Source: Rhabdochlamydiaceae bacterium
Lineage (GTDB): Bacteria; Chlamydiota; Chlamydiia; Chlamydiales; Rhabdochlamydiaceae
DNA length: 50,114 bases
NCBI GenBank assembly: GCA_019745395.1
Contig: JAIETG010000012.1
Span: 1-50,114 of the forward strand
Direction: 5' to 3'
In this document: piece by piece, positions 7,202 through 15,288 of the stretch
How the letters are laid out: each line of letters begins with the position of its first letter
Position numbering within the stretch: the stretch's first letter is position 1
Position numbers and translations under genes: made by a program
The notes under the pieces: generated by a model
Databases searched by the model: none
Seen by the model: the letters and a program-made list of their open reading frames with translations, nothing else
What the model was told of the DNA's origin: nothing

Positions 7202-9890
7202 CCTTTTGCAAACTGTCGTAGAGCAGCTATCCCACCTTCCTTCAGCGGAGGGTTCTTTGGAGCAAATTTTAGACCGAAAAGGGGAGGTTGCACTCTCTCT
7301 TCAGCATGATCGAGCCAAACTTCAAGATAGCTATACATTCCGCCTGAAAAGAAGAGCTTACTTGATTTCTTGCCATTTGATCGATGAACAAGGGCAGTTT
7401 GATCTTGCAAGGCTTAAAAGTGTGATCGATTGCTTAGAGAAAGAGAGGTTTTTGTTTACTCCCGATGGCTATTGCGATGCAGTAGCCATGAAGCATATGC
7501 AAAATGTTTTGCAGAAGATTCTTAATGATCCTTCTTTTTTGCGTTCTCTTCAGAAATTTCAAAGTCCTCTTTGTCATGCATGGGCTGAAGAGATCATTTT
7601 GCTTTCTAATGCTTCTTTCCATTTTTCTACAGCCTCATTTTGTCAGATTCAAAGGGCCGTTTTATCCGCTTTATTAACCCCTTTAAGACAAAATGTCGGT
7701 TCTTGCTTTGCTACAGCTCCTGCTATTTTGATTCAAGAAGAGCAGCTGGAAAGTTTTTTAGCAGATCTTTATGAGCTTTTGATGACAGGAATGATGAAAA
7801 AAGTGATCCGTGGTAAAGAGATTCAGGTTCCTCTAAGCCCTAGTTTCGGAGGAGGGGATCTGTATAAGAAAGTCTCTTTTTCTCTAGAGCTTTGCATGTC
7901 TCCGGGACTTATTTCCGCTTTAGAAGTAGCAGGAGTTTTATCTTCGGAAAAAAATGGAGAGATTTCTCAAATTCTTGGTCCAATTTTTCAAAAGACCCCA
8001 TCTCTTACGGTAAAAGATCTTATTCATAAAGCTCTTTTGCTATCGATGGAGCTGAATGAAGAAGATGTATTGCGCTATCAAGAGACTTATCGCCGTTTTG
8101 TTCGGAGCAAAGAATGGGAAAGAAGTGGTAAGGGTGCTGCGTTTTCTAAAAAACATCTTCTCGTAGCTTCGATGTTAGAAAAAGAAAAAAAAGCATGTGC
8201 TGCTTTTAAAATCCATACAGATCATCCTCTTGTTAAAGCTTGGGAATTTACTCTCGCTTCTTTTTCTGAGAGTAAGATGGACTTTTCTCGTTGGAATCTC
8301 TATTCCAGTTTGGGACTACATCCTGAGGAAAAAGAGGGAATAGGTGAGTTAATCTATGGGTTTTTACAGAAAAATCTCGATACTTCTCAAGAAAAGAGCA
8401 AAGAATATGAAGTGGAAGCTCAAGTTGCTTATGACGCTGTACGCGCAACAGAGCTTCTTTTACAAAATGCTGGATCAGAATCTGAAGTAAGAAGGCTTCA
8501 AGCAGAGCTTTATAGCCGAGTATACCATATGAGGACTTGTTTAGAGCTCAGAGATACTGCGCATTCTAAAGCCTCTGAATACTCCACGTTTTTCTCTTTT
8601 TTATTAGAGCAATACGACGCGAAATTTCCTGAATATTTTCAGGAAATTTACGATGCAGATCTTCGAGAGGGCCATATCAAAGAATATGAAGATAGTCCCG
8701 CTGGCTTTCGTTTGGTCTATAAGCATGGAAGGAAAAACGCCTTTTTATGGACGATGATCTACGATGAGGAAGAATATAGAGCTGCTCTCACCGATTTTTT
8801 TCTTTTAGTCGAGCCTCAAATTGCTGCAGAATCCTCTTGGGAGCATGCTGCCAAAACGCTTTCTGATATCACAACCTTTGTGATAGAGCATCTGAATACA
8901 AAAGAATTTTTAGAGACCTCTAAAAGTCGGATTATCAAAGCCTATGGAGAGAATGTAGAAGGAAGAACTCCTTGGTCGTATCTTTCAGGAGGAAGCATGG
9001 CGATTCTTTTGCAAAGTTACTATCAAAGAGAATCTTCTGCAACAGAAGAGACCAAGCAAATAGAGGATCCGCAAGAGCTTTCGATTTTTTTACTCGATAC
9101 GTTAAAAAGCGCTCCACTTTCCTCTGCGCATCATAGAAAACTTTTTTCTTCTCCAACTCACGCATTCATTCTCCACCCTCAGCTAGAGCTTTTTTACTCA
9201 GGGTGGCAGACAGATCTTTTTTCTTACACTTGGGTACGAGATAAAATCATTGCACCTAGAAAAGCCTTTTATGAAAAGATCACTCTTTCTTCTTCGGAAC
9301 AGCTGTTTTTATTAGAAAGGCTAGGGATTTCGGCATCTCAGGTATCTCTTATGGCAGAGTGCTCAGTGCCCGCTTTTCGTAATCAAATTTTAGAAATGAG
9401 ATCTTTTCGATTTCCTGCCGATGCTTTGGATGCTTTTCTTTATGAAAGCCTTCCTTTAACGGAAGGTTTTTTTGGGAAGATGCAAGTAAGAGCTATCCTT
9501 TCTGGTCTTTGTGACTTTTCAGAGGTGTTAGAATCTTTTCCGGACGTATCAGATTCCTACATCACGGCCAAAGGATTGAAAAATCTTGCCAAGGCCGTAT
9601 ATCTTCTTTCTCAAAAAAGTTTGTCTCTTTCTGTAGATCTGCATGAAGTGATAGCGAAAAAAACAGAAAGTCTTGGGTTATCTCCTCCAGCGCCTCTTTT
9701 ATTTGCAGATACTAATTGGTCGCAGTTTTTTTTCGGATTTATTGTAAACCCTGGAACTTATGCGCTTGAGCTTTGGCGTCTTATGCCTTCGGGATTTGGT
9801 TTTCCTATGACCCCTTGGAATTCTTATCTAAATAAAACCCATTCGTATTCTTGGAGTATTTATATCAATCCTTCTGAATACACTCGTTAG
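7188..9890 (+). CDS. large protein with a papain-like Cys motif (about 900 aa)
   Basis: No family is recognised with confidence. The ORF is open from an ATG at 7140, but that start lacks an SD and would overlap the HIT gene by 62 bases. The TTG at 7188, preceded by GAGGG, fits better. Around residues 167-178 lies LRQNVGSCFATAP, very like the Q...GSCWA active site of papain-fold peptidases (Cys codon 7704-7706). Far downstream are a His-Ala pair (THAF, His codon 9159-9161) and DTNW (Asn codon 9714-9716), giving the clan CA order Gln-Cys-His-Asn with a very large insertion. No signal peptide or membrane segment is seen. It is cotranscribed with the HIT gene and converges with the next gene, overlapping by four bases. 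The papain assignment is tentative. Confidence 0.7.
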   Translation: MNESNLLQTVVEQLSHLPSAEGSLEQILDRKGEVALSLQHDRAKLQDSYTFRLKRRAYLISCHLIDEQGQFDLARLKSVIDCLEKERFLFTPDGYCDAVAMKHMQNVLQKILNDPSFLRSLQKFQSPLCHAWAEEIILLSNASFHFSTASFCQIQRAVLSALLTPLRQNVGSCFATAPAILIQEEQLESFLADLYELLMTGMMKKVIRGKEIQVPLSPSFGGGDLYKKVSFSLELCMSPGLISALEVAGVLSSEKNGEISQILGPIFQKTPSLTVKDLIHKALLLSMELNEEDVLRYQETYRRFVRSKEWERSGKGAAFSKKHLLVASMLEKEKKACAAFKIHTDHPLVKAWEFTLASFSESKMDFSRWNLYSSLGLHPEEKEGIGELIYGFLQKNLDTSQEKSKEYEVEAQVAYDAVRATELLLQNAGSESEVRRLQAELYSRVYHMRTCLELRDTAHSKASEYSTFFSFLLEQYDAKFPEYFQEIYDADLREGHIKEYEDSPAGFRLVYKHGRKNAFLWTMIYDEEEYRAALTDFFLLVEPQIAAESSWEHAAKTLSDITTFVIEHLNTKEFLETSKSRIIKAYGENVEGRTPWSYLSGGSMAILLQSYYQRESSATEETKQIEDPQELSIFLLDTLKSAPLSSAHHRKLFSSPTHAFILHPQLELFYSGWQTDLFSYTWVRDKIIAPRKAFYEKITLSSSEQLFLLERLGISASQVSLMAECSVPAFRNQILEMRSFRFPADALDAFLYESLPLTEGFFGKMQVRAILSGLCDFSEVLESFPDVSDSYITAKGLKNLAKAVYLLSQKSLSLSVDLHEVIAKKTESLGLSPPAPLLFADTNWSQFFFGFIVNPGTYALELWRLMPSGFGFPMTPWNSYLNKTHSYSWSIYINPSEYTR

Positions 9891-11503
9891 TTTGCGTCGA
9901 TTCTTTTGGATGCATAATTGATGGAAAATGAACTTGCTTTTTTAGAGGTGGCTTTTTTGCGAATGAAAGATAGCCCTACCGCGCAGATGGGTTTGTTTGC
10001 GGAGATAAATGGCTCATAGTATTTCTGGGATTCAATTTGCTTTAAGGCTTTTTCTGGTGAAAGGTCAACTTTGATTTCGAAGATGTAGGTGATCATAGGA
10101 AGCTCTACAATGACATTTGCTCTTCCAAGGCTAGTTGAGTATTCTGCATGAGACTTAAGTCCAGATGCGACAAAAAGAGCTTGTACAACGGCATGGTACA
10201 GCTTTTCTGGTGTCTTGTCGTATAGAGGATAGGGAATTTTTGCAAAAACCTTTAAAAGACAATCGATGAGCAGTTGCATATCTTCTTGGACAAGAGCTTT
10301 ACCAAATTGCCCCATGAGTTGATCAAAAGGAGATGCAGTGATTTGCGTCAGTACGATTAAAAGATGCTTGTGAAGCGCTGTCTTCACTTCGAGATTTGGA
10401 TATCGTAGTGCATAGATCCCAAATAAGGGATCATAAGTATCTAAGGTCAGATAGCCCATTTGAAAGAGAAGTGCTGCCAGAGGAATATTTTCAATTTCGA
10501 AGGTTTGTAAAAGATCCATAGAGCCTTGAAATTGATCCAGGTCTAGAAATTTACATTCTTCGTGCCTTTCAGCTTTTTTTAGTTCTTCTAATAAAAACTG
10601 GGGAGTTGCCGATTCAAACCAGAAATTTCGGATTTCTTTGATGTCTAAAGCGCAAGTAAGAGAAAAAGGACTATAAATTGTGGGAGTTTTTTGGTGAAAT
10701 AAGTATCCGTTGTACCAGGCTTTTAGTTTTTCTCTTACCTCTGCATAGGGAATATTGCGTAGTTTAGACCATGCTTGCATATGTTCTGTGAAATAGCGAT
10801 CGACTTCCTCATTTGTATACCCGCAAATATCGAAAAAACTCTCTAACATGGTAAGGTTTTTGAGATTGTTTAACCCAGAAGAAAGGCCGGATTTACTAAA
10901 AGCGCTTACTCCTGTAACAAAAACAAACTGCACATATTCTGCTTGTCCTTTGATAACACTGGAGAAGTTTTTCATAATCTCTCGAATTTCTTTAGCGAAA
11001 ACAGGATTGTGTAATGTATGCAAGATGGGGTAATCATATTCATCGATTAAAATGGCTACATAAGTAGAGGGGAATTTTTTATGTAGAGCGAAAATCAGAC
11101 TCATGAAGAGTGTATTGAGATCAGAAGTGTCGTCTAATATGACTTCATTTTTTTCTCCAATTTTTTTTAGCAAGAAGGTAAAACTGCTGATAAATTGTTC
11201 TATATTTAAGAGACTTAACTGAGAAAAATCGAGTCGAATTACTCCTGTAGGCTGCCAATGATAGTTGCTGTCTGCAATCCAAAGACCTTCAAATAGTTCC
11301 TTTTTCTCTTGTAAGATAGCTTCTAAAGTAGATGTAAATAAAGACTTGCCAAATCTGCGAGGACGAGATAGGAAGGTTCTAGTTTCTTCTGTTATTAAGT
11401 AGTGTGCGTGTTTTGTTTTGTCCACATAAACACGCTCTTTTTTTCTTAATTCACTTATCCCAATAGGTAGACGTAGGATATTTTCATCCTTTCTCAAGTG
11501 CAT
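9887..11503 (-). CDS. AAA-ATPase-like / PD-(D/E)XK nuclease-like protein
   Basis: 538 residues. The N-terminus matches the AAA-ATPase-like family (PF09820 type): LPIGISELR, YVDKT, and the P-loop-like RPRRFGKS at residues 47-54, with ILIDEYDYPI as a Walker B-like element. The C-terminus holds the PD-(D/E)XK core (ANVIVELPMITYIFEIK) of the DUF1703 family. Such proteins are expanded in Bacteroidetes and in several intracellular bacteria, often as mobile or rapidly duplicating genes. Their role is unproven; nucleic-acid defence or housekeeping have been suggested. The start with MHLRKDENILRLP is typical. It overlaps the neighbouring stop by four bases and is transcribed towards it. Confidence 0.85.
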   Translation of the reverse strand: MHLRKDENILRLPIGISELRKKERVYVDKTKHAHYLITEETRTFLSRPRRFGKSLFTSTLEAILQEKKELFEGLWIADSNYHWQPTGVIRLDFSQLSLLNIEQFISSFTFLLKKIGEKNEVILDDTSDLNTLFMSLIFALHKKFPSTYVAILIDEYDYPILHTLHNPVFAKEIREIMKNFSSVIKGQAEYVQFVFVTGVSAFSKSGLSSGLNNLKNLTMLESFFDICGYTNEEVDRYFTEHMQAWSKLRNIPYAEVREKLKAWYNGYLFHQKTPTIYSPFSLTCALDIKEIRNFWFESATPQFLLEELKKAERHEECKFLDLDQFQGSMDLLQTFEIENIPLAALLFQMGYLTLDTYDPLFGIYALRYPNLEVKTALHKHLLIVLTQITASPFDQLMGQFGKALVQEDMQLLIDCLLKVFAKIPYPLYDKTPEKLYHAVVQALFVASGLKSHAEYSTSLGRANVIVELPMITYIFEIKVDLSPEKALKQIESQKYYEPFISANKPICAVGLSFIRKKATSKKASSFSINYASKRIDAN

Positions 11504-11560
11504 TATTATACTAGATTTACTTGTTTTTGAGGAGATATTTCAAGTGAAAATTATTACGAA

Positions 11561-12469
11561 TTATAATAGGTTTTTGATAGCTTCTGCAATCATTTTTGCT
11601 GTAGAAATTTTCATTATTTTCTTCGATTGAGAAATGTCTTCTAAAAAAGGGATCGTATTTGTGATCCAAAGAGATGAAAGGCTGCTTGAGTGGATTTTTT
11701 CCAGCGCCTGTTTGACAAATAGTCCGTGGGTGATGGCTGCTATTACATCTGTAGCTCCGAGATCTCGACATAGCTTGGCTGCTGTGACCAAAGTTCCAGC
11801 TGTTGAACAAAGGTCATCTGCGATCACCACATTTTTCCCCTTTATATCGCCGATTAAACTCATTTCTACTTGCAAAGCGCTATTTCTTTGCTTTTTGATG
11901 ATAGCAAGGCCTGTATGGAGCTGCTTTGCCATTGTCTCTGCGATTTTTATGCTACCAATGTCTGGAGCTACTACAATAGAGTTGTCTCCAATAAGAGGTT
12001 TGATCTGCTGAGATAAAAGCTCTTGGCAGCGAAGGTGGGTCACGGGAACTTCAAAAAATCCCTCCACCTGGTCAGAATGTAGATCAAAGGTGATTAAATG
12101 ATTGATTCCGGCAGAAGAGAGGAGATTTGCTACGAGTTTTGCTGTAATGGGAACTCCTGGCTTGTTCCTGCGATCTTGTCTGCAATAGCTGAGATAGGGG
12201 ATGATTGCAGTAATACTTTTAGCTGAAGATCTTTTCAAAGCATCAATGATGATCAGCAGCTCCATAAGATGCTGATTGGGATTTAATGCAAGAGACTGTA
12301 GCACGAACACGTTTTGTCCTTGCACGTTTTGCAAGAGTTCTACGGAGATCTCTCCATCGGGAAAGGTTCCAAGAGCTATGGGGCTTAAAGGGATTCCAAG
12401 CTCTTTGCAAGTTTCTAGTGCTAAGTCTTTATGGGAGGATCCTGTGAAAAATACAGGGGAGCAATCCAT
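11561..12469 (-). CDS. prs: ribose-phosphate pyrophosphokinase
   Basis: Makes PRPP from ribose 5-phosphate and ATP, feeding nucleotide, NAD and amino-acid synthesis. At 302 residues it is slightly shorter than the usual ~315. Motifs: FPDGEISVEL near the N-terminus, YLSYCRQDRR with the ATP-contact region, the metal-binding DLHSDQVEGFF, and the PRPP-binding loop VVIADDLCSTAGTL (VDDxxDTGGT in many enzymes). GAGG precedes the ATG. Presence beside nadD in the same window is consistent with a larger biosynthetic capacity than in Chlamydiaceae. Confidence 0.92.
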   Translation of the reverse strand: MDCSPVFFTGSSHKDLALETCKELGIPLSPIALGTFPDGEISVELLQNVQGQNVFVLQSLALNPNQHLMELLIIIDALKRSSAKSITAIIPYLSYCRQDRRNKPGVPITAKLVANLLSSAGINHLITFDLHSDQVEGFFEVPVTHLRCQELLSQQIKPLIGDNSIVVAPDIGSIKIAETMAKQLHTGLAIIKKQRNSALQVEMSLIGDIKGKNVVIADDLCSTAGTLVTAAKLCRDLGATDVIAAITHGLFVKQALEKIHSSSLSSLWITNTIPFLEDISQSKKIMKISTAKMIAEAIKNLL

Positions 12470-12488
12470 GGTCAGCCTCTATGAGGGT

Positions 12489-12517
12489 TGTATAGGATCA
12501 ATTTACAATATGTTCAA
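12489..12517 (-). promoter_or_regulatory. candidate prs promoter
   Basis: TTGAAC (12517-12512) and TATACA (12494-12489) on the minus strand, 17 bases apart, roughly 20 bases before the prs ATG. Confidence 0.35.
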
Positions 12518-12703
12518 TTAAAATTAATACAAATACTCTGTAGTATTCGTTTTCGCCTGTCGGATCAAAAGAAAGCGAAATCGCGTAGAATTTTTCTGGT
12601 TAAATAGGTTATTAGCGGCGGTACGTGCGAATCTCAGGTCAGAGATTTTGTATATAAAGGAAGGATTCTTTGTTATGAACATCTAGCGGTCAAAATGAAA
12701 GAA

Positions 12704-14935
12704 TTAAGCTAGGAGACCTTGTTCTGTTAGAACTTGCTCGGTTATTTTTGCTAAAAAATCAGCGGTATTTTTATGGTCTTTTTGCTTAAGCTCATCGAAT
12801 TTCTTTATAAGCTCAGCGCTATTTAGTTCTGAGCTATTTAATTCATCCATTCCGATTTCTCTAAAGGTTTGTTCTTCTTGCTCTAAAGGAGATTGCATCT
12901 CTGGACGATAGCTGAGAAGGTATTTTCTCCATTCTGAATCAGTGGCTAAGTATTGAATCCAATCTTTAGGAGACGCCAAAGAATCTCTGATTCTTTGTGC
13001 TGCCCCTATAAGGAAGTCTTCTCTTGTCTCTTTTCCAGTGCTCGTAAAAACTCCCTTAGCAAGAGCTAAAGGCACAGTAAATTCCTCTTTAAACAGCTCT
13101 TTAAACCGTAAGAGAAAATCTAGTTCTACTTCCAAACTTTCATTTTCCAATTCTTTTTTCTCTTCTAGAGACATCTCTTGAGTTCTTTCTTTGATTGACC
13201 GCTCAGCTTCTTGTTTAATAAGAGCTATGGAGAAGTATTTTCTAAAAATAGGAAGAGCATCTTCTAAGGGAGCGCCTATTGCTTTAAAAAGCTCCATTTT
13301 TCGGACGATCTCATTGAAGTAGTATACAGTTCGATCTCCACAGTGGATGGCTGATTGAAAAAGAGAATACTTTAACACTTTTTCAAAAAACTCCTCGTTT
13401 TCTAAAGCGTATTGCATAATTTCTGGTACTTTTTCTGCTAACATAGCAAGAGTATCTGCATCTTTCGTAAATCCTTTAAAACCCTCCTCGATCGCAAGTC
13501 TATGTAACCAAGAAATGATGTTAGGATCCTTTTTTATAAGAGGCGTAATATCCAATTCTGTAAGCCCCAATCTTTGTAATGCTAAAGGATGGTTTGCTAA
13601 GACTTCAGGGGCCTCTGGATTGTCAAGGACTATGATGGGCTCTCTTGGAGTGTCTGATAAAGACATTTGGCTAAAGCTTTCTAGGGTTTCAGGTAACCTG
13701 CGAAATTCTTGCTCTCTTCTTTGCCAAAAATCTCTCAAAAGCTCTCTAGGCCTTTTCGAGAAAATACGGTGATTTGCCCAATCATCGGTCCATTCAATAT
13801 GATCGCAATTTTTCAGATCGACTCTCAGTCGATCTTCTAAAATTCTTGGGTTGCCTCGAAGGTATAGAAGTTTAACAGATTGTAGTAGCTCTAATTTATC
13901 TAGTGCCTGGAAGTTCGCAATTCCCTTATTTCCTCCGATGAGATTGAAGGATAGATCCAGCGCTCTTAAACGCTTCAGCCCAGAGATCGGTGAGAGATCT
14001 TGGATCATGTTTTTGCTAACATCAAGCTCTGTAATCCACGGCATTTTTTTTAAGCTGAAGGGTAGGCTTGTTAAGTTCAAATTAGAAAGATCTAATTTTA
14101 CGCGCCGATTTCTGAAGCTTGCAATAAGTCTTTTGCAGGCCTCAGCTTTATCTCCATAAGTTTCCCAAGTTTCTAATTCTAGGTAATCACTAATGGCTTG
14201 ATCACTCCCAAGCCATCTTAGACTGGTTTTTTGTATGGGATCTTCAGATTCTGCTCTTGCTACAGAGCTTTCTATAGTCACGCTTATTTCATTGTGAGCT
14301 CGATAAATACTATTTAACATAAGAGAAAATCGAGGATCTTGAGAGAGAGTGTTTTCAGATGAAATATTCTCTAGTACTTCTCTAATTTTATCTAATCCGT
14401 TTTGTAATAAAGTTTTATCCTCTTCAAGGCAAATTTTTTCTAATAGCTTGTTCCCAAGTACAAAGAAATTTTCAGAGAATTCTTCTTTTAATAGATGTTC
14501 AAAAGATTTTACGAGAAACGCTAAGGAAATGGGGCCGGTGTCTAAGACTTTTTGTATTTCTTCAAAAAATGTTTCAGGATGATTTGCTCTTAAATCTCCA
14601 TGGATAGGGGAGGAAAATAAGGATAGAAGAAGGCTTCCTCTTTCTTGTTTTTCTATGTTGTTTTTAAAAGATACAATATTTCTTAACATAATCGATCGTT
14701 GAGATGGATTTGGCTCCTCTCTTATAAAGTCTATTTCTTCATTTGTTAATTTTAATTTGTTAATTAGATCTCGTGTAGAAATAGAGAGTTTGTTTTTACC
14801 TGTTTCAAAGGAAATATTCCCATTAGTGAGCTCAGCTCTTCTGCTCAAAGGCCATCTCCGCTCAAGTTTATACGAAGGAAATTCCCCCTGGTGTCCAGGA
14901 ATTTTTAAATATCCATTTTGAAGAGTAAAACTCAT
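12704..14935 (-). CDS. leucine-rich-repeat protein with NEL-type E3 ubiquitin ligase domain
   Basis: 743 residues with no signal peptide or membrane segment. A helical N-terminal region precedes a short LRR block at residues ~278-365 (KLDLSNLNLTSLP, ELDVSKNMIQDL, ALDLSFNLIGG, LLYLRGNP). The C-terminal half resembles the NEL domain of Shigella IpaH and Salmonella SspH: HC532-G-D534-R535 followed by N541 fits the catalytic C-x-D-R...N motif. A long charged helical stretch then follows (EVELDFLLRFKELFKEEF), and later a Trp/Leu segment near DWIQYLATDSEW. In that family the Cys forms a thioester with host ubiquitin. Type III secretion of this protein as an effector is inference. It is flanked by AT-rich gaps and lies beside another giant accessory gene. 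The LRR is clear; the NEL call comes from motif reading only. Confidence 0.78.
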   Translation of the reverse strand: MSFTLQNGYLKIPGHQGEFPSYKLERRWPLSRRAELTNGNISFETGKNKLSISTRDLINKLKLTNEEIDFIREEPNPSQRSIMLRNIVSFKNNIEKQERGSLLLSLFSSPIHGDLRANHPETFFEEIQKVLDTGPISLAFLVKSFEHLLKEEFSENFFVLGNKLLEKICLEEDKTLLQNGLDKIREVLENISSENTLSQDPRFSLMLNSIYRAHNEISVTIESSVARAESEDPIQKTSLRWLGSDQAISDYLELETWETYGDKAEACKRLIASFRNRRVKLDLSNLNLTSLPFSLKKMPWITELDVSKNMIQDLSPISGLKRLRALDLSFNLIGGNKGIANFQALDKLELLQSVKLLYLRGNPRILEDRLRVDLKNCDHIEWTDDWANHRIFSKRPRELLRDFWQRREQEFRRLPETLESFSQMSLSDTPREPIIVLDNPEAPEVLANHPLALQRLGLTELDITPLIKKDPNIISWLHRLAIEEGFKGFTKDADTLAMLAEKVPEIMQYALENEEFFEKVLKYSLFQSAIHCGDRTVYYFNEIVRKMELFKAIGAPLEDALPIFRKYFSIALIKQEAERSIKERTQEMSLEEKKELENESLEVELDFLLRFKELFKEEFTVPLALAKGVFTSTGKETREDFLIGAAQRIRDSLASPKDWIQYLATDSEWRKYLLSYRPEMQSPLEQEEQTFREIGMDELNSSELNSAELIKKFDELKQKDHKNTADFLAKITEQVLTEQGLLA

Positions 14936-15288
14936 TCTAATTCTCTTTTATTTTTTAAGATTTTACGTGAATATGTTTTTGCTTTCGTTATTATATTGGT
15001 TTTGTATTATCTCTGAAAGCTTAAAATAATTTCAGGTTTTAACGTAATATTTTTCTATGTTCTATAGAAAAGTTTAAGAGGATGTTGCTAAATTTTTCAC
15101 TATTTTTATAGGAAAAATATCGTTATCTATAATTTGTGAAGAGGAGAATTTTTTAATGGATGGCTATTAGATTTTAAGCTACGTATTCATGAGAAATTTT
15201 ATTGGGATATTGAAAATTACAGTATGATTGTGATTTTTGGTGAGGAGAAAGATTTAGATGGGTTTTTTAAGACAGTAAGATTCATCTA
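14936..15288. other. 353-base AT-rich gap between two giant genes
   Basis: It holds a possible promoter for the LRR gene on the minus strand: TATAAT at 14995-14990 with TTTCAG 17 bases upstream, a weak -35. The plus strand has an open frame of about 70 codons from 15140 running into the antisense of the giant gene; it starts without ATG until 15231 and I do not call it. Nothing else is recognised. Confidence 0.4.

Noticed and set aside
12629-12646. Small hairpin AATCTC/GAGATT in the gap before prs
   Set aside because: Six pairs with no T-run in the minus direction; too weak to call a terminator.
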